Assembly (NCBI GenBank): GCA_965267435.1
Contig: OZ253960.1
Coordinates: 2,852,001 to 2,916,000 of the forward strand
Source of the DNA: JAWPMT01 sp965267435
Lineage (GTDB): Bacteria; Bacteroidota; Bacteroidia; Cytophagales; Cyclobacteriaceae
Direction: 5' to 3'
DNA length: 64,000 bases
A program made the position numbers and the translations under genes. Positions 42,145 to 52,115 of the stretch are shown one piece after another. Under the pieces are notes generated by a model. The model worked only from the letters and a program-made list of their open reading frames with translations, did not search any database and was not told where the DNA came from. The stretch's first letter is position 1; every line of letters begins with the position of its first letter.

Positions 42145-43587
42145 ATGAAACTCTCTCCGCTGCATTTACTTCTGGTCATTCTCTCGAGCCACGCGATACA
42201 CTGCCAGAATCCCCCAAACATTGTCCTCTTCATCGCGGACGATGTAAGTTGGGACGACCTGGGTGCGTACGGCAATCAACAGGTGCAGACGCCCAATATC
42301 GATCGTCTGGCCTCTGCAGGTGTGCGATTCGACAACTTCTACCTCACAGCCAGTTCCTGCAGTCCCAGCCGCAACAGCATCCTTACCGGCAGGTATCCAC
42401 ACAATACGGGAGCGGCAGAGCTCCACACCCGACCACCGGAGACGATGCAGTCCTTTCCTGAACTACTCAGGGCCAATGGCTACTACACGGCCCATTCCGG
42501 GAAGTTTCACTCGGGGCCGTACGCCAGGCGCGGATTTGACCGAATGATCAATAACCGCAAGGAAGTCGGTGATGGAGGTGAGGAAGCCTGGGTGCAAATA
42601 GTGAAGGAGCGACCACAGGACCAACCTTTCTTCTTTTGGTTTGCGGCATTCGATGCACATAGACGGTGGGGCCCCAACACCTTTTCTGGCAAGCATGAAG
42701 CCACGGAAATCACGCCTCCCTTCTATCTGGCCAACGGCGATTCCACAAAGCTTGATCTGGCCAGATACTACGACGAGATCTTTCGATTTGACCATTATAT
42801 AGGGCAGGTCGTCACCGAACTGCAGAAGCAACGTGCGTTGGACAACACACTCATTTTGGTCATGGCCGACAATGGGCGGCCCTTTCCTCACAGCAAGACA
42901 CGGGTAAACGACCGGGGGATGAAAACGCCCTTCATTGCCTTCTGGCCACGACGGATCGGAGAGCCGCGCGTGTGTGAGTCACTGGTCAGCGTCATTGATA
43001 TCGCGCCAACGATTCTGGGACTGGCCACCGAGGAAATGTCCAGGCAGTTTCAGGGAAGAAGCTTCGAATCATTGCTTTCCAACCCGGATCAACCATTCCG
43101 AAATTACGTATTCGCCGAGCACAATTGGCATGACTACGAGGCCTACGAACGGATGGTCCGGAGTGAGTCATTGATGTACATCCTCAACGCACGTCCGCAA
43201 TTCCCGCAAATGGGGCCAGCAGACGCAGTGGGCAGTCCTTCACATGCCGACCTGCTCCTATTGAAAGAGGCTGGAACAATCACGCAGGAGCAAACGGATA
43301 TCTTCACTGTCCCCCGACCGGCCGAAGAACTCTATGACCTGCAGAACGATGCCGAACAATGGAATAACGTCGCCGGCGACGAGCGCTACCAGGACGATTT
43401 ACAAGATCTCAAGTCCATTCTTAACCAATGGATGACCGTTACTGGGGACGATATCCCCTCGGAGCTGACAAGGGATTGGTACGAGCGGCTGCCAGGCTAT
43501 GTAAAAACGGATCAGCACAGCATTCGAGGCAAAATGCCGGGTGCTGGCAGGCAGGCCCACAAAATCAATGAGGGCGGACCATTTTGA
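42145..43587 (+). CDS. Sulfatase (formylglycine type)
   Basis: This 480-residue secreted sulfatase hydrolyses sulfate esters, probably of an algal or animal polysaccharide. It has a signal peptide (LSPLHLLLVILSSHAIHC). The active-site motif C72-S-P-S-R (SSCSPSRNSILTGRYPHNTG) marks the cysteine converted to formylglycine by an FGE enzyme, which is not in this window. The calcium ligands Asp32-Asp33 lie in LFIADDVSWDDLG, and a later ADNGRPFPHSKTRVNDRGMK block completes the site. It resembles family S1 heparan- and N-sulfoglucosamine-type sulfatases, but the substrate cannot be assigned. It leads a group with DUF1080 and Gfo/Idh/MocA genes. Confidence 0.93.
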   Translation: MKLSPLHLLLVILSSHAIHCQNPPNIVLFIADDVSWDDLGAYGNQQVQTPNIDRLASAGVRFDNFYLTASSCSPSRNSILTGRYPHNTGAAELHTRPPETMQSFPELLRANGYYTAHSGKFHSGPYARRGFDRMINNRKEVGDGGEEAWVQIVKERPQDQPFFFWFAAFDAHRRWGPNTFSGKHEATEITPPFYLANGDSTKLDLARYYDEIFRFDHYIGQVVTELQKQRALDNTLILVMADNGRPFPHSKTRVNDRGMKTPFIAFWPRRIGEPRVCESLVSVIDIAPTILGLATEEMSRQFQGRSFESLLSNPDQPFRNYVFAEHNWHDYEAYERMVRSESLMYILNARPQFPQMGPADAVGSPSHADLLLLKEAGTITQEQTDIFTVPRPAEELYDLQNDAEQWNNVAGDERYQDDLQDLKSILNQWMTVTGDDIPSELTRDWYERLPGYVKTDQHSIRGKMPGAGRQAHKINEGGPF

Positions 43588-43693
43588 TCTTCCGGGCATC
43601 TATCTCGACCGCCGATCAAAGTTATCGCTGATTCTCCCTGAAGTCCGCCGTACATCTTAACTTAGAGATCAATTAAACCTCAAAAAGATCACA

Positions 43694-44482
43694 ATGAAGA
43701 ATCTACTATCGACACTTGCTATTGTAGCAGTTGTTAGTTGCTCACAACCTACCAAGGAGCAAGGCGCCAACGCCGAGCCTGAAACAACTCAGGCCGCGGC
43801 ACCAGCTCTCAACACGCTCACTGATGCGGAGAAAGCCGATGGATGGAAGTTGCTTTTCGACGGAAGTACCTCCACAGGCTGGAGAGGTTATGGCAAAGAA
43901 GCATTTCCAAAGGCATGGAAAGTGGAAGACGGCGCCTTTTACCTCCCTAGCAAGGCGAAGAGGTCCGAGGAAGAATCAGCTGATGCCGGTGATATCATCT
44001 ACGATCAGGAATTCGAAAACTTTCACTTTAAGCTAGAATGGAAAATCGGCGAAGCTGGCAATTCAGGGATCTTCTACCTCGGACAGGAGCGACCTGATTT
44101 TGGACCGATCTACAAAACTGCTCCGGAAATGCAGGTCCTGGACAATGCCGGACATCCGGATTCTGACCGAGGCAAGGACGGTAATCGCAAGGCTAGCTCT
44201 CTATATGATCTGATTCCGGCTGTACCGCAAAATGCGAATCCTGCCGGTGAATGGAATGCCGTGGAGGTAATCAAGCAAGGAAAGAAAATACAGCACGTGA
44301 TGAATGGTGAAGTGGTCGTTAGCTACGAATACGGCACCGAAGAATGGAACGAACTGGTGGCTGGCAGCAAGTTTCCCGGACTCAATGAAGACTGGGCCAA
44401 TCTCTCAGACAAAGGCCTCATCGGGCTGCAGGATCATAGCGACGATGTGTGGTTCCGCAACATCAAAATCAAGGAATTTTAG
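43694..44482 (+). CDS. DUF1080 lipoprotein, second copy
   Basis: This 262-residue lipoprotein has a leader ending IVAVVSC and an alanine/glutamate-rich linker. The DUF1080 fold is clear: DGWKLLFDGSTSTGWRGYG, FPKAWKVEDGAFYLPS, FHFKLEWKIGEAGNSGIFYL, PEMQVLDNAGHPDSD and GLIGLQDHSDDVWFRNIKI. It is a closer match to the typical family than the copy at 41169-42050 and is not its recent duplicate. Such proteins commonly pair with Gfo/Idh/MocA oxidoreductases in 3-keto-sugar routes, and one follows here after 36 bases. Confidence 0.92.
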   Translation: MKNLLSTLAIVAVVSCSQPTKEQGANAEPETTQAAAPALNTLTDAEKADGWKLLFDGSTSTGWRGYGKEAFPKAWKVEDGAFYLPSKAKRSEEESADAGDIIYDQEFENFHFKLEWKIGEAGNSGIFYLGQERPDFGPIYKTAPEMQVLDNAGHPDSDRGKDGNRKASSLYDLIPAVPQNANPAGEWNAVEVIKQGKKIQHVMNGEVVVSYEYGTEEWNELVAGSKFPGLNEDWANLSDKGLIGLQDHSDDVWFRNIKIKEF

Positions 44483-44518
44483 GGTTTCGCAGACTCAAGA
44501 AATAGTAACTCTACTGCA

Positions 44519-46006
44519 ATGAAGAAAGCAAAAACCAACAAAGAATCAGGCAGAAGGGACTTTGTGAAGAAAGCCGGGCTGGGCGCGGCGGCATTCACCA
44601 TTGTCCCCCGTTATGTACTTGGTGGAGCGGGCTACCGCGCCCCCAGTGACAAACTCAACATCGCGGCCATTGGCGCCGGCGGCAAGGGAAGATCCGATAT
44701 CCGCAATGCCTTCAACGACGGCATGGAAAATGTCGTGGCCTTATGCGATATCGACCCGCAACGAGCGGGGGACTCCATCAATGCCTGGCCCGATGCCAAG
44801 GTCTTCACGGATTTCCGCGTCATGCTGGAGGAAGTAAAAGAGATCGACGCCGTGACCATATCCACTCCTGACCACACCCACGCTGTGGCGGCCATGACCG
44901 CCATGGACCTGGGGAAACACGTCTATGTGCAGAAGCCTCTCACCCATAATATCAGAGAGGCTCGAATGCTCACCGAAAAGGCTGCGGCGAATAAGATCGT
45001 GACCCAAATGGGCAACCAGGGCGCATCCAACAGGGAGCAGGTGCAGATGCAAAAATGGTTTGACGACGGCGTGATCGGCAACGTCACAGACGTACAGGTC
45101 TGGACCAACCGCCCAGTGTGGCCACAAGGTATTCCCGTGCCTACGGAAACGCCTGCACTGCCAGATCAGATCAGCAAGGAAGCCTGGGATCTGTTCATAG
45201 GCCCAGCGGACTTTGTTGATTACCACCCCCTCTACCATCCATTTAAGTGGCGAGGTTGGTGGAACTTTGGTACTGGCGCTTTGGGTGATATCGGATGCCA
45301 TATCATCGACACACCTTTCCGTGTTTTGGGTCTGGGATATCCGACTGCCGTGGAGTGCAGCGTAGGCCAGATCTTCCTACAAGACTGGACACCTGAATAT
45401 ATACCTGCCGGATGCCCACCTTCTTCTCACGTGCAGTTGAAGTTCTCAGCCACGGAGAAAAACAAATCGGATTTGAAACTCACATGGCTCGACGGTGGGT
45501 TGCGTCCCATGCATCCAGACCTGATTCCAGCAGATGACTTCCTCGGAAGTCCGGGTTCCGCCAACGGAGCCATCATGACTGGGGAAAAGGGCATCATGAC
45601 CTGTGGCATCTATGGACGAACGCCTCAGGTCTACCTTAACAACGGCGACAAGATGACCATGCCTGAGGACTTCGACGATGGCAATCCGTACAACAAGGGT
45701 GACTTCCCTGAAAGTGGCCACCAGAAGTCCTGGACAGAAGCAGTAAAAGCGGGTTATGGCAGCAAAGAGCACAAGGCGCTGACCTCTTCTTTTGACTACT
45801 CAGGACCTATGACCGAAACCGTGATCATGGGGAACCTCGCCATTCGCAGCTATCAGCAAGGTACCTCCAAAGACAGCAGAGGCCGTTGGCAGTTTGAGGG
45901 AAGAAAGCAATTGCTCTGGGATGGTGAGAACATGAAAATCACCAACTATGATGCCGCCAATGAGTTTGTCGGCAGGGACTACCGCTCAGGCTGGGAGATC
46001 TCCTAA
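44519..46006 (+). CDS. Gfo/Idh/MocA-family oxidoreductase with Tat leader
   Basis: This 495-residue NAD(P)-dependent oxidoreductase has a twin-arginine leader (GRRDFVKKAGLGAAAFTIVP), so it is probably exported folded with its cofactor. The Rossmann fold (LNIAAIGAGGKGRSDIRNAF) is followed by ALCDIDPQRAG, TISTPDHTHAVAAMTAMDLG and the catalytic-type EKP equivalent YVQKPLTHNIREARML. The C-terminal domain includes GDIGCHIIDTPFRVLGLGYP. Exported members often oxidise sugars to 3-keto forms that DUF1080 proteins cleave. It ends at a terminator at 46029. Confidence 0.93.
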   Translation: MKKAKTNKESGRRDFVKKAGLGAAAFTIVPRYVLGGAGYRAPSDKLNIAAIGAGGKGRSDIRNAFNDGMENVVALCDIDPQRAGDSINAWPDAKVFTDFRVMLEEVKEIDAVTISTPDHTHAVAAMTAMDLGKHVYVQKPLTHNIREARMLTEKAAANKIVTQMGNQGASNREQVQMQKWFDDGVIGNVTDVQVWTNRPVWPQGIPVPTETPALPDQISKEAWDLFIGPADFVDYHPLYHPFKWRGWWNFGTGALGDIGCHIIDTPFRVLGLGYPTAVECSVGQIFLQDWTPEYIPAGCPPSSHVQLKFSATEKNKSDLKLTWLDGGLRPMHPDLIPADDFLGSPGSANGAIMTGEKGIMTCGIYGRTPQVYLNNGDKMTMPEDFDDGNPYNKGDFPESGHQKSWTEAVKAGYGSKEHKALTSSFDYSGPMTETVIMGNLAIRSYQQGTSKDSRGRWQFEGRKQLLWDGENMKITNYDAANEFVGRDYRSGWEIS

Positions 46007-46028
46007 ACTCGAGCAGACGATAAAAGAC

Positions 46029-46060
46029 AAAGCCGACCCTGGATGGGCCGGCTTTTTTTA
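46029..46060 (+). terminator. Rho-independent terminator after the oxidoreductase
   Basis: AAAGCCGACCC (46029-46039) pairs with GGGCCGGCTTT (46045-46055) with one A-C mismatch and a five-base loop, followed by TTTTA. It separates the oxidoreductase from the convergent beta-helix gene. Confidence 0.8.
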
Positions 46061-46082
46061 TTTCAGAATATTGTTTGTGAAG

Positions 46083-47420
46083 CTAGCGAATGACATTGCC
46101 AGACCCCAAATCGTCAATGACGGTAGCCCCCAGATTTCGAACGATACGATTATTGTCACTTCCGGGCTCAAGCGTTATGTGGGCACGACCCGGAGTAGCC
46201 CCCTTGAGGTTATTGAAGAAGACGCCGCTGTTTGTCGTCTCTATCAGATGAATGCCATTCTCTGGCGTTCCTTTTATCGTGTTGGCGAACACTTTGGCTT
46301 TATCCTGTCCGGGAAATAATCCGATGCCTGCTTGGTTTGGGAATACAGAAAAAGGATCGGGCCCAGTCTCAATATGATTCCGTGCTATGTACAGAGAGAA
46401 GTTAGGTGCTGTCCCAATCTCAATGGACATATAGCCATTGGTCTTGATACGGTTATTAGTAATGACGACCCGTGTGCGATTTTGGCCTACTGGCTGGAAT
46501 TCCTGCGTTACGACGATGCCTCCGAATGAGTGGTTCTCCATTTCATTTCTCGCGATGTAGACGAATCCACCGTCGAGGTATCGGGTGTTATACTGCTTCA
46601 CATTGACAAACGTGTTGTCAGTGGTCTTGATGTAGGCATTGCGGAAGGACTGGATCACGAGTGCCTGGATACTCGACTTGTCGAAGAGGCATCTGCGTAC
46701 CTCATGCCTTCCACCGCTGGTCACTTGCGGGAACGTATCACCATTTCCCCAGACGTTCATCGCCACCGTGGGTTGGAAGTTGGCAAAAGGATTGTTAGGG
46801 TCGTTGACCACACCGATGAGGCACAACTCCTCAAATGATGTGTCGACATCTTCGGTACGAATCTGGACTGTCAAAAACGATGTGAGGGTCGTACCACCGA
46901 AGGCATCAGGCTCCGTCTGGAATCCCTCATCAATTGTGAAAGTGAGGTTACGAACGGACAGGTAGCCTTCAGGGGCATCGAGGTAAAGAAGCACACTTCT
47001 CAAAATTGCGGGCTGGCCGGGCTGTTCGTTGACAGCAGTAAGACCAAATGGCGCATCAGGTGTGCCCACACCCTTGATCGTCGTCTTTTTCTTGCCAACT
47101 CCAGCTAGCGTACCATTGAAGCCTGCGGATACGATGGGACGATTGACATAAAAAGTACCAGCGCCAAGCCTGACAGTGGCACCACTTCCCGCATCGTTCA
47201 AGGCTGCTTCAATGGCGTCGGCATCTGTGGCACCGGACTGATCTCCACTAGGTCGGATGGGGCGAGAGCCCCTGCGGGCATTTTCATCACTATCCAATAA
47301 TTCAGAACCCTCTTTGTCCAGCGTCTTCTGGAGATCGGGGTCCTCCTGCATACATGAGAAAATGAGGCATACGAGAGCGATGGCCCAAAGAGGCCGAAAT
47401 AGGCGGTGTAATAGTTTCAT
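46083..47420 (-). CDS. Right-handed beta-helix lipoprotein
   Basis: This 445-residue protein has a lipoprotein leader ending CLIFSC (Cys23) and an acidic linker. The body shows the start of a pectate-lyase-like helix (DADAIEAALNDAGSGATVRL, GAGTFYVNRPIV) and then repeated coils with asparagine ladders (NTFVNVKQYNTRYLDGGFVY, RNEMENHSFGGIVVTQ, VVITNNRIKTNGYMSIEIG, IKGTPENGIHLIETTNSGVF). Such folds occur in polysaccharide lyases, epimerases and surface proteins. No catalytic residues can be assigned, so the activity is open. It is monocistronic. Confidence 0.82.
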   Translation of the reverse strand: MKLLHRLFRPLWAIALVCLIFSCMQEDPDLQKTLDKEGSELLDSDENARRGSRPIRPSGDQSGATDADAIEAALNDAGSGATVRLGAGTFYVNRPIVSAGFNGTLAGVGKKKTTIKGVGTPDAPFGLTAVNEQPGQPAILRSVLLYLDAPEGYLSVRNLTFTIDEGFQTEPDAFGGTTLTSFLTVQIRTEDVDTSFEELCLIGVVNDPNNPFANFQPTVAMNVWGNGDTFPQVTSGGRHEVRRCLFDKSSIQALVIQSFRNAYIKTTDNTFVNVKQYNTRYLDGGFVYIARNEMENHSFGGIVVTQEFQPVGQNRTRVVITNNRIKTNGYMSIEIGTAPNFSLYIARNHIETGPDPFSVFPNQAGIGLFPGQDKAKVFANTIKGTPENGIHLIETTNSGVFFNNLKGATPGRAHITLEPGSDNNRIVRNLGATVIDDLGSGNVIR

Positions 47421-47661
47421 TAGAGTTTGGTTTTATTGTTTCGAAATGAAGATATGAAAAAATCTCCCACGATGCAGAATAATAATTAAAACATTGATAA
47501 TCAATCTCTTACAATCCATTATCACTCCCTCCCGGTATTTGGAGTTTCAATAGACTCAATGATTCACTCCACCCAACTGTAACCTTCCAAGAATATAGCA
47601 GTAGGACATATGCAACCCCACCCAAGTGGAATTGTCCTTTTCTTAACAAGGTTCAGAACTC

Positions 47662-50028
47662 ATGCTCAAAAACTTTCTTCTTGCCACTTTGCGCAACCTG
47701 CGTAAAAATCCTGTCTATTCATTTATCAATATCTCGGGCCTCGCTATAGGCATCGCTTGTAGTATACTCATCCTACTATGGGTATACGATGAGACATCAT
47801 ACGATACCTTCATCCCAAAGAGCCAGCGACTCTATCAGGTCTGGGTAAATTCTGAGTACAACAACACTACCAACTCCTGGCGCTCTGTGCCGCTTCCCAC
47901 GTATGAAGCCATGAAAACAGCCCACAGCGCGGTAACGAACAGTACAGTCGCTGGCTGGGGAGGGGATAGGTTATTAACCGTGGGCGAGACGAGACTCACA
48001 CCACGTGGCTACTATGTAGGCGAGGAATTTCTCGACATGTTTGAATACAAGGTTGCTGCCGGTAATGCAGATATTGCCCTCGACGACCCGTTATCTATCG
48101 TCATCACAGAAAGTCTGGCGAAGAAACTCTTTGGTGATGAAGACCCTATGGGAAAAATCGTCCGTGTTTCAGATGAGAGCAACCTTCAGGTTACCTGTGT
48201 ATTAGAGGATGTTCCCGGCAACTCCTCCTTTGAATTCGAATTCCTTATCCCCTGGAAGCAGCGAGAAATGGTCAATGAATGGGTGGTGGAAAACAAAGAC
48301 AATTGGGGCAATTACTCCTTCCAGGTCTTCGTCGAATTGACTGATGCCGGTAAAGAACTGGAGGTTGAGCAAGGCATTGGAAGTATGTTAGAGGATCATG
48401 GCGAAACCGATTTCCCCACCTGGCTGTGGCTCCACCCAATGGAAAGATGGCGTCTGCATTCGGATTTTGAAGACGGCGTAGAGGCTGGCGGTCGAATTGA
48501 ATATGTTCAGCTGTTCACAATCATCGCCATCTTCATCCTGGCCATCGCTTGTATCAATTTCATGAACCTCGCCACCGCTCGATCTGAGAAGCGAGCGCGG
48601 GAGGTAGGCATTCGCAAGAGCCTGGGATCCACACGTGCGGGACTCATCGCTCAATTTATTGGTGAGTCAGTGATTATTTCACTGATTGCTTTTGCCTTGG
48701 CCTTGATCGCTGCGGAAGTGTGCCTGCCGTTCTACAACGATCTGGTGGACAAGCAACTAGTGATTGATTATCAGTCACCGCTTTTCTGGGCTTTTGCGGC
48801 GGTCATGATCCTGGGCACGGGCATCGTCTCAGGTAGCTACCCCGCCTTTTATCTCTCGGCATTTGATCCGGTCCGTACCCTCAAAGGAACGGTCGGGGTT
48901 GGTAGGGGCGCCTCCCTTCCCCGCAAAGTACTGGTCGTACTCCAGTTTGGTTTTTCCATCCTGCTCATGGTTGGCACCTTTATTATCTATCAGCAGATCA
49001 GCCTTGTACAAAAGCGCGACCTCGGCTATGACCAGGAGCATTTGATCAGCGTCGAGCAAACCGAGGAGATCGGTGAGAAGTACGATGTAATCAAAACTGC
49101 GTTACTGCAGTCCGGAGCCGTCGAGGCAGTGACAAAAGCCAACGGCCAGATCACAAGTATCAACTCCAACAATTTTATAGGGTGGCCGGGAAAACCCGAA
49201 GACCTAAGAGTGATCTTCACGACCGTAGTCACTGACTACGACTATGCGGAAACGATGGGCATTGAGATGCTGATGGGCAGAGATTTCTCCAAAGACATCG
49301 TCTCTGACTCCTCCGGTATCCTCGTCAACAAAACTGCACTCGAACTCATGGGGCTGGAAGAGCCAGTGATCGGTACCAATTTAGATCTTTGGGGTGACAA
49401 GCGCCAATTGATTGGCGTGGTGGACGATGTCATCATGGGCTCGCCGTACAGGGAGGTGAAGCCCCTGTTTATGATCATGGGCGATTGGGGAGGCTATGTC
49501 ACACTGCGGCTGAAGCGCGGCATGGATTTGCCACGTGCCCTTGCCACAGTGGAGTCTGTTTTCAATGAACATAATCCGGCTTACCCGTTCGAATACGAAT
49601 TTATGGATGTGGCCTTCCAGCGGAAGTTCACCGAAATAGAACTCACCAAGAAGTTGGCAGTCTTGTTCTCATTGCTGGCCATCTTTATCACGGGGCTGGG
49701 TCTATTTGGTCTTGCGTCATTTATGGCCGAACAACGAACCAAAGAGATTGGCATTCGCAAGGTATTGGGCGCGTCCATTTCCAGTCTTATCGCCCTGATC
49801 TCCAAGGATTTTTCCAAGCTCGTGGTGATCTCATTTGCGATCGTAGCACCACTGTCGTGGTGGTTGCTGGATCAGTACCTCGAGCGGTACGAGATTCGCG
49901 TCAGCATACAGTGGTGGATCTTCCCCATTGTTGGTCTTGTAGCTTTGACGTTCGCACTGATCATTGTCTCCAATCAAGCAGGAAGAGCTGCCAGGGCTAA
50001 TCCAGTGAAGAGTTTACGGCAAGAGTAA
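47662..50028 (+). CDS. ABC transporter permease, MacB/FtsX type
   Basis: This 788-residue permease has two FtsX/MacB units. Each has a periplasmic MacB-PCD-like domain between membrane helices. The first helix is near residues 21-41 (NISGLAIGIACSILILLWVY). The first FtsX core is RAREVGIRKSLGSTRAGLIAQ with helices around it, and the second is EQRTKEIGIRKVLGASISSL near the C-terminus. Paralogues of this type are numerous in Bacteroidota and are often encoded without an adjacent ATPase, as here. The exported substrate is unknown. It is divergent from the beta-helix gene across 241 bases. Confidence 0.93.
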   Translation: MLKNFLLATLRNLRKNPVYSFINISGLAIGIACSILILLWVYDETSYDTFIPKSQRLYQVWVNSEYNNTTNSWRSVPLPTYEAMKTAHSAVTNSTVAGWGGDRLLTVGETRLTPRGYYVGEEFLDMFEYKVAAGNADIALDDPLSIVITESLAKKLFGDEDPMGKIVRVSDESNLQVTCVLEDVPGNSSFEFEFLIPWKQREMVNEWVVENKDNWGNYSFQVFVELTDAGKELEVEQGIGSMLEDHGETDFPTWLWLHPMERWRLHSDFEDGVEAGGRIEYVQLFTIIAIFILAIACINFMNLATARSEKRAREVGIRKSLGSTRAGLIAQFIGESVIISLIAFALALIAAEVCLPFYNDLVDKQLVIDYQSPLFWAFAAVMILGTGIVSGSYPAFYLSAFDPVRTLKGTVGVGRGASLPRKVLVVLQFGFSILLMVGTFIIYQQISLVQKRDLGYDQEHLISVEQTEEIGEKYDVIKTALLQSGAVEAVTKANGQITSINSNNFIGWPGKPEDLRVIFTTVVTDYDYAETMGIEMLMGRDFSKDIVSDSSGILVNKTALELMGLEEPVIGTNLDLWGDKRQLIGVVDDVIMGSPYREVKPLFMIMGDWGGYVTLRLKRGMDLPRALATVESVFNEHNPAYPFEYEFMDVAFQRKFTEIELTKKLAVLFSLLAIFITGLGLFGLASFMAEQRTKEIGIRKVLGASISSLIALISKDFSKLVVISFAIVAPLSWWLLDQYLERYEIRVSIQWWIFPIVGLVALTFALIIVSNQAGRAARANPVKSLRQE

Positions 50029-50357
50029 ATAGTCCCTTGCTCGGCCGATATTTCGGCAGAGATCAGGACAAATGTTGTAAACGGGAGCGAAGGTCAGGAT
50101 GGTTGCGCACAAGCAACCCTACACGGACGAACCTCCGTTGAGCCGGAAGTCAGTGCTGCGCAGTCACTTCAAAAGGAATGGGGGAGCCGAGAAAGGGACG
50201 ATCGAAGGTAAGAAAAATATTCCGTTACCTACAACAACTACGAACAATACCTTCGACCATGGCAACAGGTCCAAACGGAGGAGTGAGGTACTAAATTTTT
50301 TGTAGAGAGAAGTAGTCAGAACACAGTAGGCACTCTGACTCCTCCTATTCCCCTGCA
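50029..50357. other. Intergenic region without recognisable gene
   Basis: This 329-base region lies between the permease and the SRPBCC gene, which converge on it. Short open frames exist on both strands but none resembles a protein family. No convincing terminator or promoter was seen. Confidence 0.4.
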
Positions 50358-50783
50358 TTAAGCAGCCAACTGGTTCCTGGCCAATTCCTCGAGTTTCTGT
50401 GACGAAGCGGTATAGATGCCGCTGACCGTCTTGGCAAACTCGGTCTCCAGTTCTTCGTTCGAAATGTCAAACTCAAGATCCCAATACATCCTGGTCCGGC
50501 CACCGTCAGGTTCCAACCGGATCATACCTACAGGTTTGTCTACTGGAAAAGAGACCTGCTTATCAATGGAATACATGAAGATCCGCGACGCATCAGACTT
50601 CAGGATGGTTTCTTCGAGGGGTGCTCCGTCTTTCATGGTACAAACCCTACGATTGGTCCCGTCCAACCTGGAGTTGCCAATTACCGGAATCCATTGCTCG
50701 ACACCATCACCACGTTGTATGATCTCCCATACTGCATCTACTGGCGCATCAATTGCATGAACGGTCTTAATTGTCTTTCTCAT
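50358..50783 (-). CDS. SRPBCC-fold (polyketide cyclase/START-like) protein
   Basis: This 141-residue cytoplasmic protein has the helix-grip pattern of the SRPBCC superfamily: TIKTVHAIDAPVDAVWEIIQ, then GVEQWIPVIGNSRLDGTNRR, TMKDGAPLEETILKSDASR and the long C-terminal helix VSGIYTASSQKLEELARNQL. Members bind hydrophobic ligands and act as cyclases, transfer proteins or sensors. It probably responds to a small lipid-like or aromatic ligand. It lies 117 bases downstream of the AraC-type gene in the opposite transcriptional order (SRPBCC is downstream on the shared minus strand), so co-regulation is possible but unproven. Confidence 0.85.
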   Translation of the reverse strand: MRKTIKTVHAIDAPVDAVWEIIQRGDGVEQWIPVIGNSRLDGTNRRVCTMKDGAPLEETILKSDASRIFMYSIDKQVSFPVDKPVGMIRLEPDGGRTRMYWDLEFDISNEELETEFAKTVSGIYTASSQKLEELARNQLAA

Positions 50784-50900
50784 TTCAGCGTTTTAATTGA
50801 TTCAATGACCTTTAGATTGGAAGACGTAAAAAGTGTTACATGTCTTCAGTTCAAATCAAGAAAAAAAGGTTGAAGAAGGCAGCCCCACTTCAGAAGGAGC

Positions 50901-52115
50901 CTATCGCAATTCCGGATTGCGCGAAACCAAGGGCTGTTTGTGTTGAGTAAGATGTGAGGATTGCTGTGATGCCACCTGATCTGCCTGTCGTCCACTCCCG
51001 CTGACAAACACAGTCTTCATAAACTCCCGTGGTGTTTTGCCAGTGTGCTTGCGAAAGATCCGATAAAATGAAGATGGACTCTTGAAACCATGTTCCGCAG
51101 CGATCGCCGCCAGGGTGTAGTTAGCGTACCGCTCATCCGAAATATGTAGCTTCAGCCCCTCCACGCGCTGATCATTGACCACATCAAAAAAGGTCTTTCG
51201 GAGTGTGATATTGATCGCTTGCGAAATGTGATGGCTTGGGATGTTCAAAGCCTCCGCGACGTGCCGAAGACGCAATTCGGGATTTCTGTAGACGTCAAAA
51301 TGTGCGACATACTGCACCACTCTATTGACAATCGACTCCAGTTCCTCAGGAGTCAGTGTACTGGATTGGTATTTCTCCTGTACAGAAGTCATTCGCACGC
51401 GATCAGCCTCATCCGGAGCCATTTGTCGCAACACCGCATAGTAAAATGTCACATGGATCAACGCCGAAAGCCCGAGATAAAAAGGCTCGTAATAGTCAAT
51501 GGCCCAGGAGTAGAATAGGTCTGTAAACAGATAAAACCCGAAGGCCAGAATAAAGAAGAGGAGATAGTACTTCAACATCCTCCCCGCCAACCTGTCGAAG
51601 ACCAGGGTCGATAAGGCATTCTCCTGCCTTTGCGAAAGACTGTTCTTTTGAAATATGAAATAGGAATACGCCAGATATATCAAGATGTGGGTAGAGAAAA
51701 GGTAGTGATTGAAATCACCGCTGAAGGTCTCTACTGCAAAGACACCTTTGAACACCTCCACCTTGTCACCGCCTGACTGGAAAAGAAATGGCCACAGATA
51801 GGCAACGAAGCACATGGCTGGTAGAAAATGTAGGAGGATCTCTCCCAGCCCGGTAGACTTATCAAATAATCGCCTGACAAAGAGAAGGAACAGCGGCCCT
51901 ATGAGGTACCACACCGGAGCATCCAGAAATATGTAATGTGGATACTCCTCGAACCACTCAAAACGGTAGTACAGGTGGACCCATATCAATGTAGACACCG
52001 ATATAAGAAGCATCCCAAGGAACGACCGTTTGAACTTGATCAAGGCATAAATCCCAAGGATGTAGCCTTGAACGAAGCTATAGGTAAGAAGTATGGTCCA
52101 GAGGTTTTGCTCCAT
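50901..52115 (-). CDS. Membrane-anchored AraC-family regulator
   Basis: This 404-residue protein combines about seven N-terminal membrane helices (from MEQNLWTILLTYSFVQGYIL to about residue 230) with a C-terminal AraC helix-turn-helix (LNIPSHHISQAINITLRKTF, DYxLAAIA-like YTLAAIAAEHGFKSPSSFYR, HTGKTPREF). This is a common Bacteroidota design in which the membrane part senses a signal and the DNA-binding part acts directly. ATG 52115 was chosen as it opens the first helix; the frame extends 20 codons further upstream. Target genes are unknown. Confidence 0.9.
   Translation of the reverse strand: MEQNLWTILLTYSFVQGYILGIYALIKFKRSFLGMLLISVSTLIWVHLYYRFEWFEEYPHYIFLDAPVWYLIGPLFLLFVRRLFDKSTGLGEILLHFLPAMCFVAYLWPFLFQSGGDKVEVFKGVFAVETFSGDFNHYLFSTHILIYLAYSYFIFQKNSLSQRQENALSTLVFDRLAGRMLKYYLLFFILAFGFYLFTDLFYSWAIDYYEPFYLGLSALIHVTFYYAVLRQMAPDEADRVRMTSVQEKYQSSTLTPEELESIVNRVVQYVAHFDVYRNPELRLRHVAEALNIPSHHISQAINITLRKTFFDVVNDQRVEGLKLHISDERYANYTLAAIAAEHGFKSPSSFYRIFRKHTGKTPREFMKTVFVSGSGRQADQVASQQSSHLTQHKQPLVSRNPELR

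Noticed and set aside
42051..42275. Upstream extension of the first DUF1080 gene
   Set aside because: It overlaps the divergent sulfatase and would bury the lipoprotein leader that starts at 42050.
50099..50358. Open frames on both strands after the ABC permease
   Set aside because: They overlap each other, lack ribosome sites and resemble no protein family.
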